A stretch of DNA of 14,962 nt from the NCBI GenBank assembly GCA_002412595.1, contig DHVJ01000051.1:167-15128 (forward strand), given 5' to 3'. The DNA is from Anaerolineaceae bacterium UBA5211. Its GTDB lineage: Bacteria > Chloroflexota > Anaerolineae > Anaerolineales > Anaerolineaceae. The position numbers and the translations under genes are program-made. Under the pieces are notes generated by a model. The model was not told where the DNA came from and searched no databases. It was given only the letters and a program-made list of their open reading frames with translations. This document shows positions 1 to 7,992 of this stretch, piece by piece. How positions within the stretch are numbered: position 1 is the stretch's first letter; each line of letters starts with the position of its first letter.

Positions 1-44
1 CCCTCATCGCCCCATTGGGCGCCGATCACCAAATCCAAAGGCAT
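1..44 (-). CDS. purA: Adenylosuccinate synthetase, N-terminal fragment (cut by window edge)
   Basis: The last 44 bases, read on the minus strand, encode MPLDLVIGAQWGDE and then run out of the window. The GAQWGDEG segment is the hallmark N-terminal IMP/GTP-binding loop of adenylosuccinate synthetase, which joins IMP and aspartate with GTP hydrolysis in the first committed step to AMP in the cytoplasm. The ATG lies three bases beyond the hpt stop codon, and a GAGGAG ribosome-binding site sits inside the last codons of hpt, so the two genes are probably translated from one message. Only 14 complete codons are visible, so the call rests on this motif and on the purine neighbour. Confidence 0.88.
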   Translation of the reverse strand, partial: MPLDLVIGAQWGDE

Positions 45-47
45 GGC

Positions 48-614
48 TCACTCCTCTTCTTTTTCTTTTGAAATGTCGATGGCGGCAATATAGGGTAAGT
101 TGCGGCCTTTTTCGTCGTAATCCAGGCCATAACCAACCACAAAGTAATCCGGGATGGTAAACCCCAGATAATCGATGTCGATGTCCACTTTGTGGCGTTC
201 GGGTTTATCCAGTAGAGCGCAAACCTTGAGGCTGCGCGGTTCGCGGTCGAGCAGCAGTTTGCGCACGGTGCGGATGGTATAGCCGGAATCGATGATGTCG
301 TCGATCAGGATCACATCCCAATCACGGATGTTGGTCTTGTGGTCGGCCTCAATGCGCACAAAGCCGCTGGACTCGGATTTATTATAGGAAGAGATGGACA
401 TGAAATCCATGGTGATGGGGCGACGGATTTCGCGCATCAAGTCGGTGAGAAAGACCACACTGCCGCGCAGCAACCCCAGCAGCAGGAGCCTTTCCGAATC
501 TTGATAATCATGGGTGATGGTTTCGCCCAGGACTTTGACGCGAGTTTCAATATCCTTGGCCGAGATGATTTCACGCTGCATGAAGCCATACGGAAAATGG
601 CGTGAGGTTTCCAT
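48..614 (-). CDS. hpt: Hypoxanthine phosphoribosyltransferase
   Basis: 188 residues, the usual length for bacterial hypoxanthine(-guanine) phosphoribosyltransferase, a cytoplasmic purine-salvage enzyme that makes IMP (and often GMP) from the free base and PRPP. The PRPP-binding motif VILIDDIIDSGYT is at residues 101-113 with its two acidic residues. The flexible-loop motif SSYNKSESSG is at 75-84 and LLRGSVVF, the loop-I motif, is at 48-55. The LLDKPERHKVDID stretch (134-146) and VGYGLDYDEKGRNLPYI near the C-terminus (160-176) are also typical. The ATG at 614 is preferred over Met12 because GAAAGG lies about ten bases upstream of it, whereas Met12 has no ribosome-binding site. The acidic KEKEEE tail overlaps the purA ribosome-binding site. 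HPRT product IMP is the PurA substrate, so the pair is metabolically consistent. Confidence 0.95.
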   Translation of the reverse strand: METSRHFPYGFMQREIISAKDIETRVKVLGETITHDYQDSERLLLLGLLRGSVVFLTDLMREIRRPITMDFMSISSYNKSESSGFVRIEADHKTNIRDWDVILIDDIIDSGYTIRTVRKLLLDREPRSLKVCALLDKPERHKVDIDIDYLGFTIPDYFVVGYGLDYDEKGRNLPYIAAIDISKEKEEE

Positions 615-927
615 AATTTTTTTACCTTTCTATTGAACGGGGTAACCGGATAGCCACGCAATCAAAGAGCGGCGCCCGGATATGTGCACAGATATATATT
701 CTAAACCAGAAAATAAATGTATGGACGAATTTCACAATCCTATTTTAATTATTTAAGATAGTGGTTATCGGCCGCAGCAAACCACGGATACCTGCAGGTT
801 TTTTTAACCGGATCTGCTGTAATTGTCAGCAGAGGGCATTAATCATATGAATTTCTTATACAACCGGAATAAAATAATATCATTTCATTTGTATAAATAT
901 CAACGACTATAAAAGAGGAGAACTCCC
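615..927. other. Divergent intergenic region between hpt and the flavocytochrome gene
   Basis: 313 bases without a convincing gene. It must hold the promoters for hpt (leftward) and for the gene starting at 928 (rightward). The right half is AT-rich, with TATAAA at 892-897, but I see no well-spaced -35 hexamer for either direction. The only clear structures are the inverted repeat at 813-833 and a short CCTGCAGG palindrome at 791-798. Confidence 0.6.
813..833. promoter_or_regulatory. Inverted repeat in divergent promoter region (possible operator)
   Basis: TCTGCTG (813-819) is followed by a seven-base spacer and its exact complement CAGCAGA (827-833). Neither side has a T tract, so it does not look like a terminator. 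Its place about 95 bases upstream of the flavocytochrome start and 200 upstream of hpt would suit a dimeric regulator site. No known regulator motif is recognised, so the regulatory role is inference. Confidence 0.25.
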
Positions 928-2154
928 ATGAAAAACAGAAAAGGATTACTTTTAATTAGCATCACAACCATTATCACATTTCTACTTTGGTTTTTCGCCG
1001 GAAGAGCACAAGGGTTGGTACCACTCGAACGGGTCAGACATATCGTGGCAGGATTGGCGCTCAATTGCTTCTTTTTAAATTTCCTGCTATCCACCCGAAA
1101 TAAAACGCTGGAAAAATGGTTTAACGGGTTGGATAAACTATATGTCCATCACAAATATATCGCCATTAGCGCAATCGCGCTTTTATTTGTTCACGCGCTC
1201 CTGGGAGATATGTTGAAAACCTCAGAGGCTGTAACGATAAAAACAGCAACAGGGGGATTGGCAATGTTCCTGCTGGTGGTTTTGGTCGGGTTGACTTTAT
1301 TTGCCAAAAAATTGCCCTACGAAAAATGGAAATCCACCCATAAATTCATGATCATTCCTTATGGGTTTGGCCTGTTCCACGCCTATATTTCCAGCCACAT
1401 TCCCCTTTTAACGTTCTCGGCTCTGGGTATTTGGGTAGGATTGACCGGATTAGCGGGCATCCTGTTGGCAGTCTATTCGATTTTCTTCCACGAGAAATCA
1501 CAATTAAATAAAAAAGGTACGGTCAGCCAGGTAAAGCGTTTGAGTCCCAACACGCTCGAATGGGAAATAACCCTGGAAGAACCATTCCAATTTTCCAAGG
1601 GCCAATTCATTTTCATCAAAGTTTTCCAACCTGGAATTGAAGATGGCGCGCATCCTTTTTCAATATCAGGCGGGGATGGGAACAAAATTTTATTAACCAC
1701 CAAAGTATCCGGCGATTTCACCAAGCAACTTCATGACTCCCTGGTTCCTGAAAGCAAAGTCTTGATTGAAGGGCCTTATGGTTTGATGGATTTCAGCCAG
1801 GGAAAGAAAAAACAGCTTTGGATTGCCGGCGGAATTGGCATCACTCCCTTTATGGCATATTTACGGGAAAACCAACCGGACCAGAAAATCACTTTATATT
1901 ATTCATTCAACGGAAGCGAATCCGGAATTTACAAAGACTGGTTGAGCAACTACCAGGAGAAAAACAAGCAGTTCAGCGTCCATTTTGTAGATACCACCAG
2001 CATGCCTCGCTTGAGTTTTGAGGGATATACTCTGGAAGAGGACACCAGCATCTTTTTATGCGGGCCGGAAAAAATGACGAAGAGCTTCGTCAATTACTTT
2101 CAAAAGAATTACAAAGACACCGATATCACTTACGAAGCTTTTAAATTGCGCTGA
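928..2154 (+). CDS. Ferric reductase/NADPH oxidase-like membrane flavocytochrome
   Basis: 408 residues. The N-terminal half (about 1-190) has roughly six hydrophobic helices and carries two bis-histidine heme pairs: H75 and H89 (H-X13-H) and H138 and H151 (H-X12-H), the spacing that defines the FRE/NOX heme ligands. The C-terminal half (about 195-408) is a ferredoxin-NADP reductase module: FAD-binding HPFSISGG at 242-249, GPYGLMDF at 282-289, the nucleotide-binding GGIGITP at 301-307 and CGP at 378-380. The protein should pass electrons from cytosolic NAD(P)H through FAD and two hemes across the membrane; the acceptor (ferric iron, oxygen, or another oxidant) cannot be told from sequence. It starts at ATG 928 with a strong AGAGGAG seven bases upstream and ends just before a terminator, so it is probably monocistronic. 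No iron transporter or MsrP-like partner is adjacent. Confidence 0.88.
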   Translation: MKNRKGLLLISITTIITFLLWFFAGRAQGLVPLERVRHIVAGLALNCFFLNFLLSTRNKTLEKWFNGLDKLYVHHKYIAISAIALLFVHALLGDMLKTSEAVTIKTATGGLAMFLLVVLVGLTLFAKKLPYEKWKSTHKFMIIPYGFGLFHAYISSHIPLLTFSALGIWVGLTGLAGILLAVYSIFFHEKSQLNKKGTVSQVKRLSPNTLEWEITLEEPFQFSKGQFIFIKVFQPGIEDGAHPFSISGGDGNKILLTTKVSGDFTKQLHDSLVPESKVLIEGPYGLMDFSQGKKKQLWIAGGIGITPFMAYLRENQPDQKITLYYSFNGSESGIYKDWLSNYQEKNKQFSVHFVDTTSMPRLSFEGYTLEEDTSIFLCGPEKMTKSFVNYFQKNYKDTDITYEAFKLR

Positions 2155-2178
2155 TTAATTGGATCACTCCTTTGCCAG

Positions 2179-2208
2179 CTTCCCCTATTAAAAATAAAAT
2201 AGGGGAAG
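2179..2208 (+). terminator. Intrinsic terminator after the flavocytochrome gene
   Basis: An 11-bp perfect stem, CTTCCCCTATT (2179-2189) with AATAGGGGAAG (2198-2208), and an eight-base A-rich loop. It begins 24 bases after the stop codon and is followed by a T-rich tail (TTCTTAATTATTTT). Because the downstream acetyltransferase is convergent, it may also limit read-through from the other side. Confidence 0.8.
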
Positions 2209-2342
2209 TTCTTAATTATTTTCAACCCGTCTTACGAATTTATATTTTCCTGGATTCCGAAGATTTTCAGAGAGGGGACGAATAATATGTTCATCGGTTT
2301 TTGATGCATTTTCGTGAGCCATTGCCTGCCTTTTTCAGATTA

Positions 2343-2798
2343 TTAAATATCCAACATGAAATAAACATCCTCATCCTGATAGTGGGTAACGCGAAAGCCA
2401 AAACTTAAATAAAAAGCAATTACCTCGCTCCAGGTTTTGGTGGTCTCGAGGATCACGTGCCGGAAACCGCGCGCTTTGGCCTCAGTGCATAAAGCGCCCA
2501 AAATGCGGCGTCCGAGTCCCTTGCGGCGCAATGATGCGGCCACAGACATGCGCTTGATCTCGGCTGTATCCGCGCTGTGCGGCACCAGCGCCCCGCAGCC
2601 GACTACCTGCCCGCCCTGTTTGGCCACCAGGAAATAGGCGTCTTTATAAGTTACGGCGATATCATTCAAGTCCGGGTTCAGCGTGGGGTCTAGTTTGCCC
2701 CAATGCTCGGCCAGCCCAGCCAGAACCAGCGTTTTCACAGCGGTCTGGTCGGCGGGTTGGAAAGGCTGGAGTGTTATAGGAGTAATCAGGTAATTCAT
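2343..2798 (-). CDS. GNAT-family N-acetyltransferase
   Basis: 151 residues forming a single GNAT (Acetyltransf_1) domain. The acetyl-CoA pyrophosphate-binding motif A runs from IKRMSV at 81 to RRKGLGRR at 91-98, with the R-x-x-G-x-G signature at 91-96. Motif B is recognisable as ETTKTWSEVIAFYLSFGF at 118-135, with the usual Y and GF near the end. The protein should be cytoplasmic and transfer an acetyl group from acetyl-CoA; the substrate is not predictable. The ATG at 2798 is the only reasonable start although no strong ribosome-binding site precedes it. It is convergent with the flavocytochrome gene and lies 115 bases downstream of a diguanylate cyclase on the same strand. Its base composition is more GC-rich than either neighbour. 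Confidence 0.85.
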   Translation of the reverse strand: MNYLITPITLQPFQPADQTAVKTLVLAGLAEHWGKLDPTLNPDLNDIAVTYKDAYFLVAKQGGQVVGCGALVPHSADTAEIKRMSVAASLRRKGLGRRILGALCTEAKARGFRHVILETTKTWSEVIAFYLSFGFRVTHYQDEDVYFMLDI

Positions 2799-2913
2799 TA
2801 AGTTGTTAAAAACAATCCACTATCATTTCGCTGCCCTAAACGAAAACAGGCTTTTTTTTAGTAAAAAATTATTAATTAGATCGGAAAGTTATTCCAAATG
2901 AAAAATAATAATT

Positions 2914-5496
2914 TCAAGCCTGGTACACGCAAACACGGTTACGGCCGGTTTCCTTGGCTTCGTATAAAGCCTGGTCGGCTTCATTTACCAAATCTTTCAG
3001 GCTCTCGGCTTTATTTTTAAGATGGGTAACGCCGATGCTGACGGTCACCGATACCGCACCCAGGTCCGTATCCGTCGGAAGGCTTTTATCGGCAATAGCC
3101 TGGCAGATACGTTCAGCAGCAACGACAGCGTCCTCCTGGCTCGTTTCCGGCAGCAGCACAACAAATTCTTCACCACCAAATCGACATAAGACATCCGCCT
3201 TGCGCAGGGCACTTAAACAGGTGTCCGCAACCATCTTCAAAGTTTGGTCGCCGATGAGATGACCGAAACGGTCATTGACGAGTTTGAAATGGTCAATATC
3301 CAGCATAATCAGGGACAATGCGCTGTCATAGCGTTGCGAGCGAACAACCTCATTTTCAGCATGTTCATAAAAATAGCGGCGGTTATACACCCCGGTGAGA
3401 GTGTCTAAAATCGCCATTTCCTGGATTTTCTCGAATAGCTGGGCATTGCTGATTGAAACACTGGCCTGATGTGCAATGGTTTCGACTAGAAGAATTTGAT
3501 CCGGATTATAGGCATTGGGTTTTTCCGCCAGCATGAACAACGCACCTAAAATCTCTTCTCCCAGTATCAGGGGAACACCCAAAATACTTCTCTCATCGTG
3601 CCCCGGCACTCTGACCATTTTTTCCTGAGGAAATTCTGAATCTTTACTATGTGCATCCGCTATATATATTGTCTTATTTCGCTCAAAAACATAGCGGGTC
3701 ATGGATTGTCGATCCGTTATTGAGAGCGGTCCAAAATCAATCGATGTTCCATCTCTTTGGAACATGGTAAAAGTCGCGGTGTTTTCCTGCGAATTTAATA
3801 GGGCTACATAGAATAAATCAATCTCTGTGACTTGTCTAAGTTTTTCAAACAGTGTTTTGATTACGCACTCCGAATCAAGCCTTTCGGTAATCTTAGAACT
3901 AATTTCATACAGGATTTTCATTTCGTCCGCACTATCAGCAACTTCCTTGAAAAGCTGGGCGTTTTGGATGGCAACAGCTGCTTGGTTGGCAAAAGCCTGC
4001 AGGCGGGGAATATATTCTTCTTTAAAAAAGTTGGGTATGCTCGCATCCAGGTTGATAAACCCATGCAATTGACCTTTTCCTTTAATTGGCGCACCCATAT
4101 ATGATTTTATCCAGTTGGAACCTGGAATATCCCGGTTCCATTCTGGATCTGCGTCAGTATCCGGGTTAATACACGGTTCGCCGGTTTCAGCCATTTTTTT
4201 CAGGTTCGGGATATCATCCACATTACGCAGAATATTTGGAACGATATCCTGTGTGCCAAATTTTTCATAACCTTTGGTGCGCACAAAGCGTATTGTGCCA
4301 TCGAATTCCACCAGGGCGATATTAGCCGTATCATGCGGGACAACCCTGCCGACATTGGTCAAAATACTCTCCAGTACCTCATCCAGATTCAAGGTGCTGT
4401 TGATTGCAGCGGCTGTGTCTGCCAGTGCCTCAGCCATTTCACGCTGCTCCTGCTCTTTAATCTCGATTAATTTGCGCTTGGTAATATCTCGAAAAGTCAG
4501 CACTTTTCCAATATAGCGATGGCTTTGATCATAAATCGAAGAAACGTTTAGGTTGATGTATTGTGGTGGTGCTTCAACAATTCGCAACTCAGTTTGAAAA
4601 TCGCCTTTATCTTTCAACTCATTAAGGACTGGATAGTTATGCTCAAAAACATCCCACACGGAATGACCCATTGGCGAACGAAATTTTTCATGTTTTAAGA
4701 TTTTCAATGCCGCCGGATTAATATCGATAATGAGATCTTGTGGATCCAGTACCAAAACGCCATCGACCATATTATCTAGAATTAAATCACGCGCAATAGG
4801 AACAATGTCAAATAAACGGAACTGAAAAATGTTCCAGGAAAGTACAAATGCGATGAATGTAAACGAAAGCGGAGTTATGTCCAGACCTTCAACTGGAAAG
4901 ATACCCAGCACATACATAATATTGGATGCCCAACCGATAATCAGCCCAAAGATGATAATGATAATTTGCCTTCGTTTTTGACTGGAGAATTTTATCAGCC
5001 CTCTAACCAGCCAATACGTGCCAATGAACAGCAGTAAGTAGCTGTAAACAATGTGAACATAAAACCAGGGTCCATGCACATAAAGCGCAATATTCAAAGG
5101 GCCGGGCTGTAAAATAATATCCGTCCACAATAAATGATGGTTTTCATTGGTAAAAGCCATTACTAAGGTTGCTACCGGGATGATTGGGATCACCCATCGC
5201 AATTTTTCTTTATATAGATTTTGATTGGTAAAGTCAGCCGTAAAATATAACCATAGAGGCGGAAGGGAAACAATTCCGATATACTGCCATTTAGACCAAA
5301 ATAACTTGCCTTCGGGTGAAATTGACCCGGATTCAAAAATGGAGGCAAAACTCCATATGCATAAAGAAAGCATTAAAAAGGTAAAGGGAACATTGCCAGG
5401 ATTAGACCGTCGCCGCCAGGTCAATATAGCAGTTATTAAAGAAAATATTGAGGCAATGACATACACCAAAGCAAAATCAGGGAAGTCATACCTCAT
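2914..5496 (-). CDS. Diguanylate cyclase: 7TM sensor, PAS, two GAF domains, GGDEF
   Basis: 860 residues. Residues 1-225 are seven hydrophobic helices resembling the histidine-kinase 7TM N-terminal domain (TNENHHLLW at 116-124 and YVHGPWFYVH at 139-148 are typical). A PAS domain spans about 237-340, ending in the usual LTFRDIT. Two GAF domains follow (about 365-515 and 535-690), each ending in a QLF helix. The GGDEF domain (about 692-858) has LTGVYNRRY, the metal-binding DIDHFK at 733-738 and GGEEF at 774-778, an active variant. RKAD at 765-768 lies exactly five residues before GGEEF, the product-inhibition I-site. It should make cyclic-di-GMP from two GTP at the inner membrane face under control of its sensor domains, whose ligands are unknown. 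AAGGG lies about nine bases before the ATG. The next gene upstream is a paralogue. Confidence 0.92.
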   Translation of the reverse strand: MRYDFPDFALVYVIASIFSLITAILTWRRRSNPGNVPFTFLMLSLCIWSFASIFESGSISPEGKLFWSKWQYIGIVSLPPLWLYFTADFTNQNLYKEKLRWVIPIIPVATLVMAFTNENHHLLWTDIILQPGPLNIALYVHGPWFYVHIVYSYLLLFIGTYWLVRGLIKFSSQKRRQIIIIIFGLIIGWASNIMYVLGIFPVEGLDITPLSFTFIAFVLSWNIFQFRLFDIVPIARDLILDNMVDGVLVLDPQDLIIDINPAALKILKHEKFRSPMGHSVWDVFEHNYPVLNELKDKGDFQTELRIVEAPPQYINLNVSSIYDQSHRYIGKVLTFRDITKRKLIEIKEQEQREMAEALADTAAAINSTLNLDEVLESILTNVGRVVPHDTANIALVEFDGTIRFVRTKGYEKFGTQDIVPNILRNVDDIPNLKKMAETGEPCINPDTDADPEWNRDIPGSNWIKSYMGAPIKGKGQLHGFINLDASIPNFFKEEYIPRLQAFANQAAVAIQNAQLFKEVADSADEMKILYEISSKITERLDSECVIKTLFEKLRQVTEIDLFYVALLNSQENTATFTMFQRDGTSIDFGPLSITDRQSMTRYVFERNKTIYIADAHSKDSEFPQEKMVRVPGHDERSILGVPLILGEEILGALFMLAEKPNAYNPDQILLVETIAHQASVSISNAQLFEKIQEMAILDTLTGVYNRRYFYEHAENEVVRSQRYDSALSLIMLDIDHFKLVNDRFGHLIGDQTLKMVADTCLSALRKADVLCRFGGEEFVVLLPETSQEDAVVAAERICQAIADKSLPTDTDLGAVSVTVSIGVTHLKNKAESLKDLVNEADQALYEAKETGRNRVCVYQA

Positions 5497-5637
5497 GGAA
5501 GGCTACCCTTGTATCTATACTATACAATTTCACATCACACCTATAATCTATTTTACTAAGAAATTGTCAAATATCCCCAATCAATATATAAGTCTCGAAA
5601 CATCGTCTATTAAAAAAAAGTAACGATAATTTGTTAA

Positions 5638-7254
5638 TTAAATTGATGATTCCGCGATTTTGATACAATCGCGGCCGGATTGCTTGGCCAGATAGAGCGC
5701 GCGATCCGCTTCTGCCAGCAATGCATCCATAGTTCGTGCGTTTTTAGGAAATACGGATATGCCAATAGAAATTGTTATGCTTATTTCACCTTTAACGCTC
5801 GTAATTTTCAAAGTTTTACAGGCTTCACGCCATGCTTCTGCCCGTTGGAAAGCGTCCTCGCAGTTCATGTCCGGGAGCAATAATACAAATTCGTCTCCGC
5901 CAAAACGGCTGACAAAATCACTATCCCTTGTTTGCTCCAACAGTAATTTACCCAGAGCAATAATCACTTCATCCCCGGTCTTATGACCATAAGTATCGTT
6001 GATTTTTTTAAAATGATCGACATCAATCATTACTACACTCAAAGGATAATTGCGTAGTTCCGCGTATGCGATTTCGCTCGCCATGGATTCTTTCAAACAA
6101 CCACGGTTATAAACCCCTGTCATCGCATCGCGGTTGGCTTGTTCACGAAGCTGTCTTTCTAACTGCCGATTTTCATCCAATTGCCGTTCCAGGCGTTGGT
6201 TGATACGCTGCAATTCTTTTTCTGTTTCTTTACGTAAGGTAATATCTTCCAGGATTGCCACCCATCCTAAAAACTTACTATTTTGGTTTTGCAGAGGAGA
6301 GATGCTGACATTCAACCAAACTTGATTATTAAATGGAGAGAGAGTCTCAAAGCGATTATTTTTCAACAACAGAAAATAATCTCGATATAAATCCCACTGG
6401 CTTATTTTGATTGCATCTCTATTCTCAATAACCTGAGAAAATTTCAAACCCAATAACCGTTCAGCACCAGGATTCATATCAATCACTTTTTTGTCTTCAC
6501 TAAGAACAATGACGCCATCATTGATATTCTTAAAAAGCAATTCATGAGCAATCGGGATATAGTTTAATAAATTGGCTCGCTCGACCCCAATTACAAGCAA
6601 GATACCCGTGAAAAAAAAGCTAAGTGAGGTAACATCCAATCCCGGAAAAGGATTCAGGTCGGTTAAATAAAAAAAAGTGCCCATCCACGGAATAAGTGAC
6701 GCAAGAATTATAATTCGATTTTGAAAACGATAAATCCTTTGGGATTGTACAGTGGATAATATCAACAAAGTAGTAGAAAACGCCACCAACGTAAAAATAT
6801 AGATCATTCCGACCCAAAAAGCAGGTCCGTGATGATAAACTACGCTATTACTTCCAGCCGCACCTGGAGAAAAAGAAGGCCATATCCAATGGTGGTAGCC
6901 ATTTGTAGCTGCCAGGAGGATAACAACAACCGGGATAATGAATAGCAAAACTACTCTGCCCACAGTCAACCTTTGGATTTTTCCACTGTAATTAAGAGCA
7001 AAGATGAATAAGAACACAGGAGAAGTTTGAGCACCAATATAACCCCATTGCGACCAGGTTATTTTTAATGGGAGGGTGACTGCCGACGATTCCATTCCAT
7101 TGCAGAACGCCCATTCCGTTAACGCGATGAAAAGCAGCAGGAGGGGCATACCGCCACGTTCAAACCGCCATTTCCAAACAACACACACAACCAACAAGGA
7201 GACTATAGTTGTGATAAATTGGGCAATTGCGTAAGGTGTAAGAATGTAATTCAT
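5638..7254 (-). CDS. Diguanylate cyclase: 7TM sensor, PAS, coiled coil, GGDEF
   Basis: 538 residues from the ATG at 7254. This start puts the first helix (YAIAQFITTIVSLLVV) at the N-terminus as in the paralogue at 2914-5496; the frame stays open to 7425, but the extra 57 residues have no counterpart there and lie in very AT-rich DNA. Seven helices fill about 5-225 (with NGYHHWIW and YHHGPAFWV), a PAS domain about 239-341, and a charged coiled coil (INQRLERQLDENRQLERQL) about 350-372. The GGDEF domain has MTGVYNRG, DVDHFK at 411-416 and GGDEF at 452-456. RDSD at 443-446, five residues upstream, is an intact I-site. It should synthesise cyclic-di-GMP at the membrane. The pair shares sensor landmarks such as GLDVTSLSF/GLDITPLSF, so a tandem duplication followed by divergence is likely. 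No strong ribosome-binding site precedes the chosen start. Confidence 0.9.
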   Translation of the reverse strand: MNYILTPYAIAQFITTIVSLLVVCVVWKWRFERGGMPLLLLFIALTEWAFCNGMESSAVTLPLKITWSQWGYIGAQTSPVFLFIFALNYSGKIQRLTVGRVVLLFIIPVVVILLAATNGYHHWIWPSFSPGAAGSNSVVYHHGPAFWVGMIYIFTLVAFSTTLLILSTVQSQRIYRFQNRIIILASLIPWMGTFFYLTDLNPFPGLDVTSLSFFFTGILLVIGVERANLLNYIPIAHELLFKNINDGVIVLSEDKKVIDMNPGAERLLGLKFSQVIENRDAIKISQWDLYRDYFLLLKNNRFETLSPFNNQVWLNVSISPLQNQNSKFLGWVAILEDITLRKETEKELQRINQRLERQLDENRQLERQLREQANRDAMTGVYNRGCLKESMASEIAYAELRNYPLSVVMIDVDHFKKINDTYGHKTGDEVIIALGKLLLEQTRDSDFVSRFGGDEFVLLLPDMNCEDAFQRAEAWREACKTLKITSVKGEISITISIGISVFPKNARTMDALLAEADRALYLAKQSGRDCIKIAESSI

Positions 7255-7308
7255 CAAGATTATTTGGCCAATCTGGTAAATAGCAAATCGAGAAGGCCTG
7301 TAAATAAA

Positions 7309-7314
7309 ATTATA
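7309..7314 (-). promoter_or_regulatory. Candidate -10 box for the 7TM-PAS-GGDEF gene
   Basis: A perfect TATAAT on the minus strand, 54 bases upstream of the preferred ATG at 7254 and inside the stretch that would be coding if the longer start were used. I could not find a good -35 hexamer at 16-18 bases, so this is weak evidence, but it agrees with the shorter start. A second TATAAT faces right at 7375-7380, toward the DUF2812 gene, also without a clear -35. Confidence 0.25.
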
Positions 7315-7449
7315 TATTCCTTTTTTAAGATTTAGACTTTCCGAAATAACATTCCATGTTTGATAATGGCACTTTATAATTTTAAATAATAGAAAATCTA
7401 ACGAAAATATTTTCAAAACAGACACACAATAGGATGAAGGGTTGGCCTC

Positions 7450-7962
7450 TTGAAAAGAGTAAAATGGTTTTGGAGCTGGCAGGATGAGAAAGAAGAAAAT
7501 TGGCTGCGAGAAATGGCCCGTACAGGATGGAAACTAAGCGCTATCAGCCTGCCCGGATTATACAAATTTATAAAAATTTCACCGGAAAATATTTTCTTCC
7601 GGTTGGATTATCACAACCGGCAAAAGCTCAGCATGAACGCATATCTTGATACGTTATTCGAAGATGGCTGGGAATTTATCACAAAGGCAAATGGCTGGCT
7701 ATATTTCAGCAAGGTCTCCGCAGAAGATGTTCTATCCATCAAGCAGGACGCACAGGCTAAAACAGATAAACTCACCCGAGAGGTTTCCACGTTGGGGAGT
7801 GCGCTTCCATTGATGATCATGTGGTTCCCGCTATTTGGCAGCCGGACGGATTCCCCTACCCATGAAATTCTGCTGATCGTTTATGTCTTATTGCTTGTTT
7901 ATTTCTTGTTTATTATTATCAAAGGCTACCAGCGTATCCTGCAGCTGCGCAAGCAATCCTGA
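7450..7962 (+). CDS. DUF2812 domain protein with C-terminal membrane helices
   Basis: 170 residues. Residues 1-90 match the DUF2812 pattern: a tryptophan-rich start (KWFWSW), EENWLREMARTGWKL at 15-29, YKF at 38-40, FRLDY at 50-54, a YLDTLFEDGWEF block at 65-76 and GWLYFSK at 82-88. Two hydrophobic segments follow (about 117-131 and 139-158), then a basic tail, so the domain probably sits on the cytoplasmic side of a small membrane protein. The start is TTG at 7450: an in-frame stop lies at 7435-7437, no ATG or GTG lies between, and GAAGGG precedes it. DUF2812 genes are often next to PadR-type regulators in other bacteria; none is here. The biochemical function of the family is unknown. Confidence 0.8.
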   Translation: MKRVKWFWSWQDEKEENWLREMARTGWKLSAISLPGLYKFIKISPENIFFRLDYHNRQKLSMNAYLDTLFEDGWEFITKANGWLYFSKVSAEDVLSIKQDAQAKTDKLTREVSTLGSALPLMIMWFPLFGSRTDSPTHEILLIVYVLLLVYFLFIIIKGYQRILQLRKQS

Positions 7963-7992
7963 TATGGCTTTAAATAGCATGTTCGTTAAATC

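Noticed and set aside
437..661. 74-codon minus-strand frame overlapping the hpt start
   Set aside because: It overlaps hpt in another frame, while hpt has intact motifs and its own ribosome-binding site.
2866..2913. AT-only inverted repeat (AAATTATTA/TAATAATTT) downstream of the first cyclase
   Set aside because: The arms are AT-only and separated by a long loop, so stability is low and chance occurrence likely.
5225..5623. 132-codon plus-strand open frame across the start of the first cyclase
   Set aside because: It is antisense to a clear 7TM-coding segment, shows no recognisable domain and has an odd composition; a shadow frame.
5652..5674. Eight-bp inverted repeat CCGCGATT-N7-AATCGCGG as a terminator of the second cyclase
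   Set aside because: It lies in the coding sequence before the stop codon and has no adjacent T tract; the T8 run is about 40 bases further on. Probably incidental.
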